A stretch of 64,000 nucleotides of DNA, from assembly GCA_024349705.1 (NCBI GenBank), contig AP026065.1, forward strand, positions 62,001 to 126,000, read 5' to 3'. The notes beneath the pieces were generated by a model, which worked only from the letters and a program-made list of their open reading frames with translations, did not search any database and had not been told where the DNA came from. Position 1 is the first letter of the stretch. The number at the start of each line of letters is the position of its first letter. The position numbers and the translations under genes were made by a program. Shown piece by piece: positions 44,841 to 55,630 of the stretch. The stretch comes from Buchnera aphidicola (Ceratovacuna japonica) (lineage in GTDB: Bacteria > Pseudomonadota > Gammaproteobacteria > Enterobacterales > Enterobacteriaceae).

Positions 44841-45668
44841 ATGAGTACTTATTTTGTCGGTGATATACACGGATGTTTTAAACAATTAAAAAATTTGTTA
44901 AAAAAAGTTTCATTTAATTTTAGAAATGATATTTTATGGGTTACTGGAGATTTAGTTGCTAAAGGACCTGATTCTATAGAAGTTTTAAAATTTTTAAATA
45001 AAAACAAAAAATCTGTAAGAATAGTTTTAGGAAACCATGATTTAAATTTAATAAGATTATATTTTGAAAGTTTATTATTTCCTAATAAACTTAATATATT
45101 AGAAAATGATTATTATAACTTAAAAAATTTAAAAAGTATAATAGATTGGTTAAGAATTCAACCTATTTTTAGAGTAAATTTTAAAAAACGTTTTGTAATT
45201 TCTCATGCAGGAATACCTCCTAAATGGGATATAAATTTATCTAAACATTATTCTTCAATTATAAAAAAAATTTTAAGTGGAGAAGATTATAAAAAAATTT
45301 TTGATATTTTAAACATGATGTTTGTAAATAGTTGTAAATGGCATGATGATTTAAAAAAAGAAAATAAAATAAAATTTGCTATTAATGGTTTTACTAGAAT
45401 GAGATATTGTATAAAAAAAACATATGATTTGGATTTAGAATATAAAAAATTTCCACCTAAAAATTCAAAAAAAAATTTAATTCCATGGTTTTCAATCAAA
45501 AATAATATTCCAAAAAATTTCAGTATAATATTTGGACATTGGTCTTCTTTAAATGGAAAAGGTGTACCAAAAAATTTTTATGCTTTAGATACTGGATGCT
45601 GTAGAGGCAATAAATTAACAATATTAAGATTAGAAGATAAAAAAAAGTTTCATGAATATTTTTATTAA
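44841..45668 (+). CDS. apaH: Bis(5'-nucleosyl)-tetraphosphatase, symmetrical
   Basis: 275 residues (E. coli 280). Metallophosphatase that splits Ap4A, a side product of aminoacyl-tRNA synthetases, into two ADP; in E. coli it also decaps Np4-RNA. Motifs: FVGDIHGCFKQL (residues 5-16), WVTGDLVAKGPDS, VLGNHDLN and ISHAGIPP, with GHWSSLNGKGVPKNFYALDTGC near the end. It closes the plus-strand block and faces carB. Confidence 0.96.
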   Translation: MSTYFVGDIHGCFKQLKNLLKKVSFNFRNDILWVTGDLVAKGPDSIEVLKFLNKNKKSVRIVLGNHDLNLIRLYFESLLFPNKLNILENDYYNLKNLKSIIDWLRIQPIFRVNFKKRFVISHAGIPPKWDINLSKHYSSIIKKILSGEDYKKIFDILNMMFVNSCKWHDDLKKENKIKFAINGFTRMRYCIKKTYDLDLEYKKFPPKNSKKNLIPWFSIKNNIPKNFSIIFGHWSSLNGKGVPKNFYALDTGCCRGNKLTILRLEDKKKFHEYFY

Positions 45669-45691
45669 TTATATATTTCATAAATATTTTT

Positions 45692-45742
45692 AAAAACAAA
45701 AATTTTTTATTATATATATTTAAGCAAAAAATTTTTGTTTTT
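45692..45742. terminator. 17-bp hairpin between convergent apaH and carB
   Basis: Perfect 17-base arms (45692-45708 and 45726-45742), nearly all A-T with one G-C pair, 17-base loop. The arms begin and end in A/T tracts suited to termination in both directions. Confidence 0.6.
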
Positions 45743-45752
45743 TATAAATTTA

Positions 45753-48700
45753 TTACATATATTCTTTTTTATGAAGTTTTTGTAATGAAATAATTCTTTT
45801 ATATGGATTTCTTTTTAATGATAAAATTGTAGCTTCAGCTAGTCTAATTGTAGTATCAAAATAAATATTATATTTTATTGCATTTTTTATTATTCTATAA
45901 AAATTTTTTGTTTCTTCTTTTTTATTTTGTTTAATACAAATTATATAGTCATATTTTTTATTTTTTATATTGTATATAATATTTTTTATTTTTTTATATT
46001 TTTTATTTTTAAAATATGTTTTTATATTTTTTTTATTTAAAAAATTACTATTTTCTTTTGTAGTATGTATTATAAAATCTAACTTTTCCAATTTTTTAGA
46101 TATTTTAAATATTTTATTTTTATAAGAGCTTTTTATATATATAAATACATTTTTTATTTTATTTATATTAGTTTTATGAGATAATATTATTTTTGAAAAT
46201 GCTTCTGAAAAATATTTCCCTATTCCCATTATTTCTCCTGTAGATTTCATTTCAGGACCTAATATATAATTAGCTTCACAAAATTTATTAAATGGAAATA
46301 TTGATTCTTTTATGAAAAAATATTTTGGGATTATTTCATTTGTTATTTTTTGTTTTTTTAAAGAAATTCCACACATTACTTTAGCTGCTACTTTTGCTAA
46401 TGGTATTCCTATAGCTTTGGATATGAATGGTATTGTTCTAGAAGCTCTAGGATTTACTTCTAATATATATATTTTTTTTTTATTTATTGCAAATTGTATA
46501 TTTATCATTCCTTTTATTTTTAAATATATAGAAATTTTTTTTACTTGTTTCCTTATTTCTTTTTTTATGTTTTCTTTTATTGTATAAGTTGGTAATACAC
46601 AAGCCGAATCTCCTGAATGTATTCCAGCTTTTTCTATATGTTCTAATATACCAGCTATAAAAACATTTTTTTTATCACATATTGCATCTACATCTATTTC
46701 TATTGCATCTTTTATATAATGATCTAACAAAATAGGAATTTTATTATTTTTTTTATAAAATTTTTTGAAGTGTTTTTTTAAAGATTCATCATTATATATT
46801 ATTTGCATATTTTTTCCTCCTATTACATAAGAAGGTCTTACTATAATTGGATATTTTATTTTTTTAGATTCTTTTAATGCTTTTTGTATATTAGTTACTA
46901 TAGAATTTTTTGGTTGCCTTAATTTTAGTTTCTTTATTATTTTTTTAAATTCTTTTCTATTTTCTGTTTTCTTTATACTTTTTATATTTGTTCCAATAAT
47001 TTTTACTTTTTCTTTATGTAGTTCATAAGATAGTTTTAATGGTGTTTGGCCTCCATATTGTATTAACACACCTAAAGGTTTTTCTATTCTTATAATATTT
47101 AATATATATTCTATAGTTATAGGTTCAAAATATAGTTTGTTAGAAATATTATAGTCAGTAGATACAGTTTCTGGATTGCAGTTTACCATAATAGTTTCGA
47201 AATCTATTTCTTTTAAAGCGATAGACGCATGAACACAACAATAATCAAATTCTATTCCTTGGCCTATTCTATTAGGACCACTTCCTATTATTAAAATTTT
47301 TTTCTTTTCTTTAGTTGGATTTGCTTCACATTCATCTTCCCAAGTAGAATACATATATGTAGTTTTTGCTGGAAATTCTGCTGAACACATATCTATTCTT
47401 TTGTATACAGGATATATATTGTATTTTTTTCTAATCTTTCTAATAAATTTTTCTTTAATATTAGTTAAATTAGATATCATGGAATCTGAAAATCCATTTT
47501 TTTTTATAAATCTAAATAATTTTGGATTTATATTATTTATTTTTATTTTTTTTATTTTTTTTTCTAGTTGTACTATTTCAAAAATTTGATGTAAAAACCA
47601 TTTATCAATTTTAGTTAAATTAAAAATTTTTTCTAAACTTAATCCAAATCTTATAGCTTCTGCTATATATAAAATTCTATTTGGACCAGCAACTTCTAGC
47701 TCATATTTTATTTTTTTTTCATCATACTTTTTCATAATTTTTATGAAACCGTTTGTATCATTTTCTAAACTACATAGTCCTTTTTGTAAAGATTCTTTAA
47801 ACGTTCTTCCTATTGACATTATTTCACCTACAGATTTCATCTGTGTGGTAAGTCTGTCATTACAATTTTTAAATTTTTCAAAATTAAATTTTGGTATTTT
47901 AGTAACTATATAATCTATAGAAGGTTCAAATGATAATGATACATTTTTTTTTGTTATATCATTTTTCAATTCATCTAAAGTATATCCTATAGATAATTTA
48001 GATACTATTCTTGCTATAGGATATCCAGTTGCTTTTGATGCTAAAGCAGAAGATCTAGATACTCTTGGATTAACTTCTATAACTACTATTTTTCCATTTA
48101 CTGGATTTAATGCAAATTGTACATTAGCTCCTCCAGATTTTATTCCTATTTTTTTTAATATTAATATAGATTTATTTCTCATATACTGATATTCTTTATC
48201 AGTTAGAGTTTGAGCTGGAGCTATTGTTATAGAATCTCCTGTATGTATTCCCATTGGGTCTAAATTTTCTATAGAACATATTACTATACAGTTTTCATTA
48301 GAATCTTTTATAATTTCTATTTCAAATTCCTTCCATCCTAATAGACATTGATCTATTTGTAGTTGCCCTATAGGAGAAGATTCTAAACCTATTTTACAAA
48401 TTTTTTCAAATTCTTTTATATTTTTTGCTATTCCACTTCCACTTCCACCCATTGTAAAAGATGATCTTATTATACAAGGGAACCCTATATTTTTTAAAAC
48501 TTTTTTAGCATCAACTATGTTGTTAGCTATTTTAGATTTAGCAGTAGATAAATTTATTTCTTTCATAGATTTTCTAAATAATTTTCTGCTTTCTGAATTG
48601 TTTATAGCATTTATAGATACCCCAATAATTTCTACATTATATTTAGATAATATTTTTTTTTTATATAATTTCATAACACAATTTAGAGCTGTTTGACCAC

Positions 48701-48971
48701 CCATAGTTGGAAGTATTGCATTTGGCTTTTCTTTTTTTATTATATTTTTTATTATTTTCCAATGTATAGGTTCTATATATGTTATATCTGCTATGTTAGG
48801 ATCTGTCATAATAGTTGCAGGATTAGAGTTTATTAAAACTACTTTAAATCCTTCTTCTTTTATAGCTTTACAAGATTGAGTTCCTGAATAGTCAAATTCA
48901 CAAGCTTGACCTATTATAATAGGACCTGATCCTATTATTAGTATAGTACTTATATCTTTTCTTTTAGGCAT
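45753..48971 (-). CDS. carB: Carbamoyl-phosphate synthase large subunit
   Basis: 1072 residues (E. coli 1073). Two homologous ATP-grasp halves: the first begins [23 protein letters not shown] (residues 11-33) with [15 protein letters not shown] and [18 protein letters not shown]; the second begins [23 protein letters not shown] near 558 with [11 protein letters not shown] and [18 protein letters not shown]. It makes carbamoyl phosphate for arginine and pyrimidines. The C-terminal 140-residue regulatory domain is diverged: the E. coli NTT nucleotide-binding segment (1015-1017) reads CIK, and Thr977 is replaced. It overlaps carA by eight bases. Confidence 0.96.
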   Translation of the reverse strand: MPKRKDISTILIIGSGPIIIGQACEFDYSGTQSCKAIKEEGFKVVLINSNPATIMTDPNIADITYIEPIHWKIIKNIIKKEKPNAILPTMGGQTALNCVMKLYKKKILSKYNVEIIGVSINAINNSESRKLFRKSMKEINLSTAKSKIANNIVDAKKVLKNIGFPCIIRSSFTMGGSGSGIAKNIKEFEKICKIGLESSPIGQLQIDQCLLGWKEFEIEIIKDSNENCIVICSIENLDPMGIHTGDSITIAPAQTLTDKEYQYMRNKSILILKKIGIKSGGANVQFALNPVNGKIVVIEVNPRVSRSSALASKATGYPIARIVSKLSIGYTLDELKNDITKKNVSLSFEPSIDYIVTKIPKFNFEKFKNCNDRLTTQMKSVGEIMSIGRTFKESLQKGLCSLENDTNGFIKIMKKYDEKKIKYELEVAGPNRILYIAEAIRFGLSLEKIFNLTKIDKWFLHQIFEIVQLEKKIKKIKINNINPKLFRFIKKNGFSDSMISNLTNIKEKFIRKIRKKYNIYPVYKRIDMCSAEFPAKTTYMYSTWEDECEANPTKEKKKILIIGSGPNRIGQGIEFDYCCVHASIALKEIDFETIMVNCNPETVSTDYNISNKLYFEPITIEYILNIIRIEKPLGVLIQYGGQTPLKLSYELHKEKVKIIGTNIKSIKKTENRKEFKKIIKKLKLRQPKNSIVTNIQKALKESKKIKYPIIVRPSYVIGGKNMQIIYNDESLKKHFKKFYKKNNKIPILLDHYIKDAIEIDVDAICDKKNVFIAGILEHIEKAGIHSGDSACVLPTYTIKENIKKEIRKQVKKISIYLKIKGMINIQFAINKKKIYILEVNPRASRTIPFISKAIGIPLAKVAAKVMCGISLKKQKITNEIIPKYFFIKESIFPFNKFCEANYILGPEMKSTGEIMGIGKYFSEAFSKIILSHKTNINKIKNVFIYIKSSYKNKIFKISKKLEKLDFIIHTTKENSNFLNKKNIKTYFKNKKYKKIKNIIYNIKNKKYDYIICIKQNKKEETKNFYRIIKNAIKYNIYFDTTIRLAEATILSLKRNPYKRIISLQKLHKKEYM

Positions 48972-50121
48972 TTTTAGTTCTCTGTCTGTTATATTTTTTC
49001 ATAATTTTTAAAAAATTTATCAATATTTTTTTTGCATCGTTTGGACCCGGGCTTCCTTCTGGATGACCTTGAAATCCTATTGCATTTCTTTTTCTTATAG
49101 ATATTCCTTGTATAGTTTTGTCTAGTAATGAAATATGTGTTATTTTTATATTTTTTTTATCTGAGTTTTTTAAAACTGAAAAGTTATGATTTTGAGATGT
49201 TATAAATATTTTTTTACTTTTTAGATCTTTTATGGGATGATTAGAACCATGATGACCAAATTTCATTTTATTTATTTCTAAACCTGCAGATAAAGACAGT
49301 AATTGATGGCCTAAGCATATACCTAATATTGGTATTTTTGTAGTTAATAGTATTTCCTTTACTATTTTAAGTTCTTTTTTATATTCATAAGGATTTCCCG
49401 GTCCATTAGAAAATAATATTCCATCTGGATTATATTTTAATATTTTTTTAACTTTAGTTTTTGATGGTACTACTATTATTTTACAGTTTAAACTTGAGAA
49501 TATATTTAAAATACTATGTTTAACTCCATAATCATATACTATTAAATTAATTTTTTTATTTTTATTTTTCTTATTAACATTTTTTATATATTTTGGTTTT
49601 TTCCATACATATATTTTTTTTGTAGATATTTTTTTACTTTTTTTTTTTTTTAGAAAAGATTTAAACTGTATAATTTTTTTTTTAGCTAATTTATAATTTT
49701 TTTTTTTATCTAAAAAAATACATCCTATTTGTGTTCCTATGTTTCTTAATATTTTTGTTAATTTTCTTGTATCTATATCATATATTGCAGTTATTTTTTT
49801 TTCTTTTAAAAATTTTTTAAATTTTTTTTTATATTTATAATGATTTGGATTATCATATATATCTTTTAATATCAAACCATTTAAATGTATATTATTAGAC
49901 TCATTATCTTCAAAATTTATACCAGTATTACCTATATGAGGGAAAGTTAGAAGAACTATTTGATTAAGATATGAAGGGTCAGTAATTATTTCTTGGTATC
50001 CTGTCATAGAAGTATTAAAAACTATTTCTCCAATGCAAAATTTTTTATTTCCAGCTAATTTTCCTGTAAAAATCTCATTGTTTTCTAATAGCAATACTGC
50101 TTTTTCATATTTTTTTTCCAT
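48964..50121 (-). CDS. carA: Carbamoyl-phosphate synthase small subunit
   Basis: 385 residues (E. coli 382). Glutaminase that feeds ammonia to CarB. N-terminal domain: [20 protein letters not shown] and [19 protein letters not shown]-terminal class I amidotransferase: [11 protein letters not shown], the nucleophile in [26 protein letters not shown] and the His/Glu of [14 protein letters not shown]. It precedes carB with an eight-base overlap and follows dapB by 11 bases, so dapB-carA-carB are probably one unit. Confidence 0.96.
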   Translation of the reverse strand: MEKKYEKAVLLLENNEIFTGKLAGNKKFCIGEIVFNTSMTGYQEIITDPSYLNQIVLLTFPHIGNTGINFEDNESNNIHLNGLILKDIYDNPNHYKYKKKFKKFLKEKKITAIYDIDTRKLTKILRNIGTQIGCIFLDKKKNYKLAKKKIIQFKSFLKKKKSKKISTKKIYVWKKPKYIKNVNKKNKNKKINLIVYDYGVKHSILNIFSSLNCKIIVVPSKTKVKKILKYNPDGILFSNGPGNPYEYKKELKIVKEILLTTKIPILGICLGHQLLSLSAGLEINKMKFGHHGSNHPIKDLKSKKIFITSQNHNFSVLKNSDKKNIKITHISLLDKTIQGISIRKRNAIGFQGHPEGSPGPNDAKKILINFLKIMKKYNRQRTKNA

Positions 50122-50132
50122 AATATATTTTT

Positions 50133-50906
50133 TTATTTATTGTTAATTATGTTTTTCATACTAAACAATCCGATTTTTTTATTAACACACCATATTGCAG
50201 ATTGTATAGCTCCTATTGCAAAAATAGATCTACTTTTTGCTTTATGTTTTATTTCTAATTTTTCATTTTTGTCTGAAAAAACAATTGTATGTTTTCCTAT
50301 AACTTCACCATGTCTTTTAGAAACAAAAATAATATTTTTTTTTTTATTCTTTTTATTTATATATACTTTTTTTTTCATAATTTTATTTATTATTTTTTTA
50401 AATTCTAAAGACGTTCCTGAAGGAGAATCTTTTTTGTTTTTATGATGTTCTTCTTTTATTTTTATTTTTTTATCATATAATTTTTTTGTGATTTTTTCTA
50501 ACATAAAATATATTAAGTTTATTCCATTACTAAAATTTGAAGATTTTACTATACAAATTTTTTTAGAAGATAATTTTATAAATTTTTCTTCTTTATTATC
50601 AAACCCTGTAGTTCCAATAACTATATTTTTTTTGTGTTTTATACAATACTTTATATTTTTTATAGTATTTTTTTTTTCAGAAAAATCTATTATTACATCA
50701 AAATTTTTTTCTTGATTTTTTAAGGATGTACATATAGGTATTTTATTTTTTTTATGTATGAAATTTGTTTTTTTATTTTTATCATTATTTTTTATTAACA
50801 AAATTGATAAAATTATGTCTTTTCTATTCAAAATTTCTTTTATTATAATTTTACCCATTCTTCCATTAGCTCCAGAAATTGCAGCTTTTATTTTTTTATT
50901 TTCCAT
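50133..50906 (-). CDS. dapB: 4-hydroxy-tetrahydrodipicolinate reductase
   Basis: 257 residues (E. coli 273). NAD(P)H-dependent second step of the DAP/lysine branch. AAISGANGRMGKIIIKEI is the nucleotide-binding loop (residues 8-25), VIGTTGF follows, SSNFSNGINL, and the active-site block EEHHKNKKDSPSGTSL has His154/His155 and Lys159. C-terminal HGEVIGKHTIVF and KSRSIFAIGAI match the family. It lies upstream of carA, as in E. coli. Confidence 0.95.
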   Translation of the reverse strand: MENKKIKAAISGANGRMGKIIIKEILNRKDIILSILLIKNNDKNKKTNFIHKKNKIPICTSLKNQEKNFDVIIDFSEKKNTIKNIKYCIKHKKNIVIGTTGFDNKEEKFIKLSSKKICIVKSSNFSNGINLIYFMLEKITKKLYDKKIKIKEEHHKNKKDSPSGTSLEFKKIINKIMKKKVYINKKNKKKNIIFVSKRHGEVIGKHTIVFSDKNEKLEIKHKAKSRSIFAIGAIQSAIWCVNKKIGLFSMKNIINNK

Positions 50907-51037
50907 ATTTTTAAAATATTATTAATTATAAATATTTAATATATTAATTTATTTTCTTTATAAAATATAGTAAAACTAAATATTATTTTTTTATTTATTA
51001 TATAAAATATTTTTAATAAATTTTTTTATACTTTTGT

Positions 51038-53836
51038 TTATATAAAAAATCTTTTTTCTCCATTTTCTGATATATTTTTTATACATCTATTGCATAAATT
51101 TTTGTATTTAAATTTTATATCTTTATTTTTTTTAAAAAAATTCCAACATCTATTACATTTTATTCCTTTATATTTTTTTATACATATTTTAATTTCTTTT
51201 ATAGATTTATTTTTTTTATTTTTTTTTATTTTTACTTTAGATGCTATAAAAATAAATTTTATTTCTTTTTTTAAAATTTTAATTTTTTTTTTAATATTTT
51301 TATTTACATATATTTTTAAATATGCTTCTAAAGAGTTTTTTATTATTTTTTTTCTTATTAATTTTTCTATTTTTATGTTAACTTTATTTTTTATTAATAT
51401 TAATGTTTTCCAATCTGATAAACTTAAAATTTCATTTTTTGGAAAATATTTTAATTTATTAAACCAATTTTGTGTAAATATGCAACTGTTATCTTTACTT
51501 TTAGTAAATTCCCATATTTCATCTGCAGTAAAAGGTAAAATAGGAGAAATCCATATTACTATAGAATTTAAAATTTTATATAAAGTAGTTTGGCAACTTT
51601 TTCTTTCTAAACTTTTTCTAGGAAGAGTATATAATCTATCTTTTACTATGTCTAAGTAAAATGATCCTAATTCTATGCTACAGAATTTTGTAATTATATT
51701 TATTATTTTGTGAAATTTATATTTTTCATAACAATGTATTATCTTTTTTTGTATTGTTTTTGTTTTACCAATTATCCATTTATCTATTAGTAAAAGATTT
51801 TTGTATTTTATTATTTCTGATTTTTTCTTAAAATCATATAAATTAGATAACATAAATCTTATTGTATTTCTTATTTTTCTATATATATCTATAATATTAT
51901 TTATAACATTTTTTGATATTACTATTTCTTTTGAATAATCAGTAGAAGATACCCATAGTCTAAGAATATCAGCTCCAAATTTTTTTATTATTTCACTAGG
52001 TTTAATAACATTTCCTTTCGATTTTGACATTTTTTTTCCATGTTTGTCTACAACAAATCCATGAGCTATTATATTTTTATATGGAGATATTTTTTTTGTT
52101 ATAACTGAAATTATTATAGAAGACATAAACCATCCTCTATATTGATCTGATCCTTCTATATACAAATCTGCTTTTGAGTTTTTTTTTAGATTTTTATATA
52201 CAGAATTTACATCTATAGATCCAGAATCAAACCATACATCTAGTACATCTTTACTTTTAAAAAAAAATTTTCTTTCTTTTTTTAATAAAAATTTTTTTTT
52301 ATCTACATTGTCCCAATATTCATTTCCAAGTTTATATAAACTTTTGTAAATTTTTTTTATAAAATTTGTTGTATTTCTGTGCATTTTATTAGTTTTTTTT
52401 TCTATAAAAATTGTTATTGGCACCCCCCAATATCTTTGTCTTGATATACACCAATCAGGTCTATCTGTTAACATATCTATCATTTTTTTTTTACCCCATT
52501 TTGGATACCAATTTACTTTTTTTATCTCTTTTATAATTTTTTTTTTAATATTATTTTTATTAAGATTGATAAACCATTGTGGTCTAGATAGAAAAATTGT
52601 TGGATAATTATGTCTCCAACAAAAAGGATATTTGTGTATAATATTTTTTTTGCATATTATTTTATTGTGTTTTTCTAATATCTTTACAACAATTTTATTA
52701 GAATCTAAAATAAATTTTTTATTTAATAATTTATGTATTTTTTTTTTATAAAAACCATTTTTTGTTATTAAATTTAATGGTTTTATATTATATTTTTTAC
52801 TAGCCTCAAAATCTTCTTGTCCGTGATCAGGAGATATATGAACTAATCCTGTTCCCATTTTTAAATTTACATGATTAGACAAAATTATTGGTACATTTTT
52901 TTTTATAAATGGATGTGAGCAATTTATAAATTCTAGCTTTTTACCTAAAATTTTTTCCAATATTTTATATTTTGATATTTTAAATTCTTTTAAAATTAAT
53001 TTTGTAATTTTTTCAGCTATAATTATATTAAATTTTTCTGTTTCTATAAAATTATAATATATATTAGAATTTAAAGATATAGCCTGATTAGATGGTAAAG
53101 TCCATGGTGTTGTAGTCCATATTGGAGCATAAATTTTTTTTTTATTTTTTTTAATATTAAAGATTTCACTAACTTTTTTTGTTTCTTTTATTTCAAAAAT
53201 AACAAAAATTGTTTCACATTTTTCTTTATTATATTTTATTTCTGCATCTGATAGTGAAGATTTACATTTTATACACCAATGTATTGGTTTATATGCTGAA
53301 TATATATACTTTTTATTTATTATTTTTTTTAGCTTATTTATTACATTTTTTTGATTTTTTAAATTCATAGTTATATATGAATTTTTCCAGTTTGCAAATA
53401 TTCCTAATCTAATAAATTCTTTTTTTTGTTTTGATATTTGCTTTAAAACATATTTTTTACATTTTCTTTTTAAATCATATTTACATATTTTTTTTTTGTT
53501 CTTTTTAATTTTTTCTTCTATTTTTTGCTCTATAGGTAGGCCATGACAATCCCAAGAAGGTGTATAAAAAGTATTAAATCCAGATAGATTTTTAGATTTT
53601 ATTATTATATCTTTTAATATTTTGTTTAAAGCATGACCTATATGTATGTTTCCATTAGCATATGGTGGCCCATCTTGTAATATGAATTTTTTTTTGTTTA
53701 TATTGTTTTTTTTTATTATTTTTTGAATATTTATTTTTTTCCATTTTTTTAAAATTTGTGGTTCTTTATTTATTAAATTGGCTTTCATAGAAAATTTTGT
53801 TTTTGGTAAATTTAGTGTTTTTTTATAGTTTTTCAT
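51038..53836 (-). CDS. ileS: Isoleucyl-tRNA synthetase
   Basis: 932 residues (E. coli 938). Class I: HIGH at residues 65-68 (GNIHIGHALNKILKD), KKMSKSKGNVIKPSE, and the C-terminal zinc module with CNRCWNFF...LCNRCIKNISENGEKRFF. The CP1 editing site looks functional: WTTTPWTLPSNQAIS and GTGLVHISPDHGQEDF keep the threonine loop and the His and Asp that line the site in E. coli (His333, Asp342). It charges isoleucine, the residue of the very common AUA and AUU codons. In E. coli ribF lies upstream and lspA, fkpB and ispH downstream; none is present here. Confidence 0.97.
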   Translation of the reverse strand: MKNYKKTLNLPKTKFSMKANLINKEPQILKKWKKINIQKIIKKNNINKKKFILQDGPPYANGNIHIGHALNKILKDIIIKSKNLSGFNTFYTPSWDCHGLPIEQKIEEKIKKNKKKICKYDLKRKCKKYVLKQISKQKKEFIRLGIFANWKNSYITMNLKNQKNVINKLKKIINKKYIYSAYKPIHWCIKCKSSLSDAEIKYNKEKCETIFVIFEIKETKKVSEIFNIKKNKKKIYAPIWTTTPWTLPSNQAISLNSNIYYNFIETEKFNIIIAEKITKLILKEFKISKYKILEKILGKKLEFINCSHPFIKKNVPIILSNHVNLKMGTGLVHISPDHGQEDFEASKKYNIKPLNLITKNGFYKKKIHKLLNKKFILDSNKIVVKILEKHNKIICKKNIIHKYPFCWRHNYPTIFLSRPQWFINLNKNNIKKKIIKEIKKVNWYPKWGKKKMIDMLTDRPDWCISRQRYWGVPITIFIEKKTNKMHRNTTNFIKKIYKSLYKLGNEYWDNVDKKKFLLKKERKFFFKSKDVLDVWFDSGSIDVNSVYKNLKKNSKADLYIEGSDQYRGWFMSSIIISVITKKISPYKNIIAHGFVVDKHGKKMSKSKGNVIKPSEIIKKFGADILRLWVSSTDYSKEIVISKNVINNIIDIYRKIRNTIRFMLSNLYDFKKKSEIIKYKNLLLIDKWIIGKTKTIQKKIIHCYEKYKFHKIINIITKFCSIELGSFYLDIVKDRLYTLPRKSLERKSCQTTLYKILNSIVIWISPILPFTADEIWEFTKSKDNSCIFTQNWFNKLKYFPKNEILSLSDWKTLILIKNKVNIKIEKLIRKKIIKNSLEAYLKIYVNKNIKKKIKILKKEIKFIFIASKVKIKKNKKNKSIKEIKICIKKYKGIKCNRCWNFFKKNKDIKFKYKNLCNRCIKNISENGEKRFFI

Positions 53837-54088
53837 ATTTATTTAATCTCTTTTATAATTTTTATTTTACTTAAAAATTTTATAATTGTTTTATTGAAAT
53901 TATATTTTTTTTATAAAATATTTTTTTGTAAAATATAGTTTATGTAAAATTAATAATTTTTATTATTTTATATAATAAAAATAATGTTGTCATATTATAA
54001 TTTTAAAATTTTTTTTATTGTATTTTTTATTTTATAAGTTACATTCTTAATATATACATTTTATTAATTAAAGTTTTAAATAACAATT

Positions 54089-54364
54089 ATGGCGAATATA
54101 AAATCTTCTAAAAAAGATAAAATAAAATCTATTAGTAAAAAGTTAAGAAACAATAGTAAAAAGTCTAGAATAAAAACTTTTTTTAAAAAAGTAAAATATA
54201 ATGCTGAAGTAAAAAATTTAAAAAAATGTTTATATTATTTTAAAATTTTTCAATCTGTTGTAGACAAATGCGCTGTAAAAAAAATAATACATAAAAATAA
54301 AGCAGCAAGATATAAGCATAATTTAGTTAAAGTTATAAAAAATATTAATAACATAAAAAGTTAA
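54089..54364 (+). CDS. rpsT: 30S ribosomal protein S20
   Basis: 91 residues (E. coli 87). MANIKSSKKDKIKSISKKLR at the start and SVVDKCAVKKIIHKNKAARY near residues 52-71 match the family; the protein is very Lys-rich and helical. It binds 16S rRNA early in 30S assembly. It has moved against ileS and dnaJ as an isolated plus-strand gene, with its own hairpin. The 252-base gap before it holds no trace of ribF. Confidence 0.96.
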   Translation: MANIKSSKKDKIKSISKKLRNNSKKSRIKTFFKKVKYNAEVKNLKKCLYYFKIFQSVVDKCAVKKIIHKNKAARYKHNLVKVIKNINNIKS

Positions 54365-54397
54365 AAAAAAGTTTTTTACAAAATTTACAAATTTTAT

Positions 54398-54419
54398 AGG
54401 AGGAGTTTAATTGCCTCCT
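54398..54419 (+). terminator. Terminator of rpsT (left half of a shared-arm pair)
   Basis: AGGAGG (54398-54403) pairs with CCTCCT (54414-54419) across a ten-base loop. All G/C-rich. The 3' arm is shared with the minus-strand hairpin at 54413-54440. Confidence 0.65.
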
Positions 54420-54440
54420 TATTATAAAAGTTAAGGAAGC
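54413..54440 (-). terminator. Terminator of dnaJ (right half of a shared-arm pair)
   Basis: On the minus strand GCTTCCTT (complement of 54433-54440) pairs with AAGGAGGC (complement of 54413-54420), eight pairs including a U-G that exists only in the minus-strand RNA, 12-base loop. It begins seven bases after the dnaJ stop. Confidence 0.65.
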
Positions 54441-54446
54441 AATATT

Positions 54447-55598
54447 TTATATTTTATATTTTCTTAAATTTTCGAAAAATTTTTTTACTCTATAAAAAAA
54501 TCTAGCATATTTTGGGCTATTTTTATTTTTATTATATATATTTAGACTCTTTCCTAAATTATAAATTATTTTTTTTTGTTCTTCATTTAAATTTACTGGT
54601 GTTTCAACAATTACTTTACATATTAAATCTCCTAAATATGAACTATTTACAGTTTTTACTCCTTTTTCTCTTATTCTAAATAATTTTCCATATTGAGTTT
54701 CTTTAGGTATTTTTAATTTTATCTTTCCATTTAAAGTAGGAACTTCTACTATACCTCCAATTGCTGCTACAGAAAAATTTATAGGTATTTTACAATACAA
54801 ATTTGATTTTTTTCTTTTAAAAATAGGATGTTTTTTTATTTTTATTCTTATATATAAATCACCATTTGGAGCATTATTTTTTCCTGCTTCTCCTTCTTCA
54901 CTTAATTTTATTTTGTCTCCAGTATCTATTCCTTGCGGTATTTTTATAGATAATTTTCTTATAGTGTTTATTCTTCCTTCTCCATTACATTTATAACATG
55001 GATCTTTTATATATTTTCCTTTTCCATTACAAGTATAACAAGTTTGTTGAATAGTAAAAAATCCTTTTCTTACGTGTATTTGTCCTTTTCCTTGACATGT
55101 ATGACATTCATTATTGTTTGAACTTTTTCTATTTCCAGTTCCTTTACAAAAATTACATTTTTTTAATGTAGGTATTTTTATCTCTTTTTTTGTTCCATTT
55201 ACTACATCTTCTAAATTTATACTTAAATCATATTGTAAATCAGATCCTTTATCAGAATGACCATTTTTTTCATCTCCAAAAATGTCACCAAACACTTCTC
55301 CAAAAATATCTCCAAAATCATTTGTATTAGAAAAACTTCCATTAAAACTACTGTTATAATTAGCTTGTTGTTGATCAAAAGCTTCATGACCATATTTATC
55401 ATATGATGATCTTTTTTCTTCATTTGATAATATTTCATAAGCTTCTTTTATTTCTTTAAACTTTTCTTCATAATTTTTATTTCCTTGATTTCTATCAGGA
55501 TGATATTTAATAGCTAATCTTTTGTAAGCTTTTTTTATTTCTATATCTGTAGCTGACTGAGATACTCCTAAAATTTTATAATAATCTTTTTTAGACAT
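54447..55598 (-). CDS. dnaJ: Chaperone DnaJ
   Basis: 383 residues (E. coli 376). J domain (1-70) with the HPD motif in [10 protein letters not shown], a Gly/Phe/Asn-rich linker (about 75-110), four CxxCxGxG repeats ([32 protein letters not shown]) and the C-terminal substrate-binding barrel. It stimulates DnaK ATPase and delivers substrates. It follows dnaK by 108 bases that contain a hairpin. Confidence 0.97.
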   Translation of the reverse strand: MSKKDYYKILGVSQSATDIEIKKAYKRLAIKYHPDRNQGNKNYEEKFKEIKEAYEILSNEEKRSSYDKYGHEAFDQQQANYNSSFNGSFSNTNDFGDIFGEVFGDIFGDEKNGHSDKGSDLQYDLSINLEDVVNGTKKEIKIPTLKKCNFCKGTGNRKSSNNNECHTCQGKGQIHVRKGFFTIQQTCYTCNGKGKYIKDPCYKCNGEGRINTIRKLSIKIPQGIDTGDKIKLSEEGEAGKNNAPNGDLYIRIKIKKHPIFKRKKSNLYCKIPINFSVAAIGGIVEVPTLNGKIKLKIPKETQYGKLFRIREKGVKTVNSSYLGDLICKVIVETPVNLNEEQKKIIYNLGKSLNIYNKNKNSPKYARFFYRVKKFFENLRKYKI

Positions 55599-55630
55599 TC
55601 TCCATTTTCCTAAATTTAATATATAAAAAT

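Noticed and set aside
51090..51659. 189-codon frame antisense to ileS
   Set aside because: Same composition artefact; ileS on the other strand is fully conserved here.
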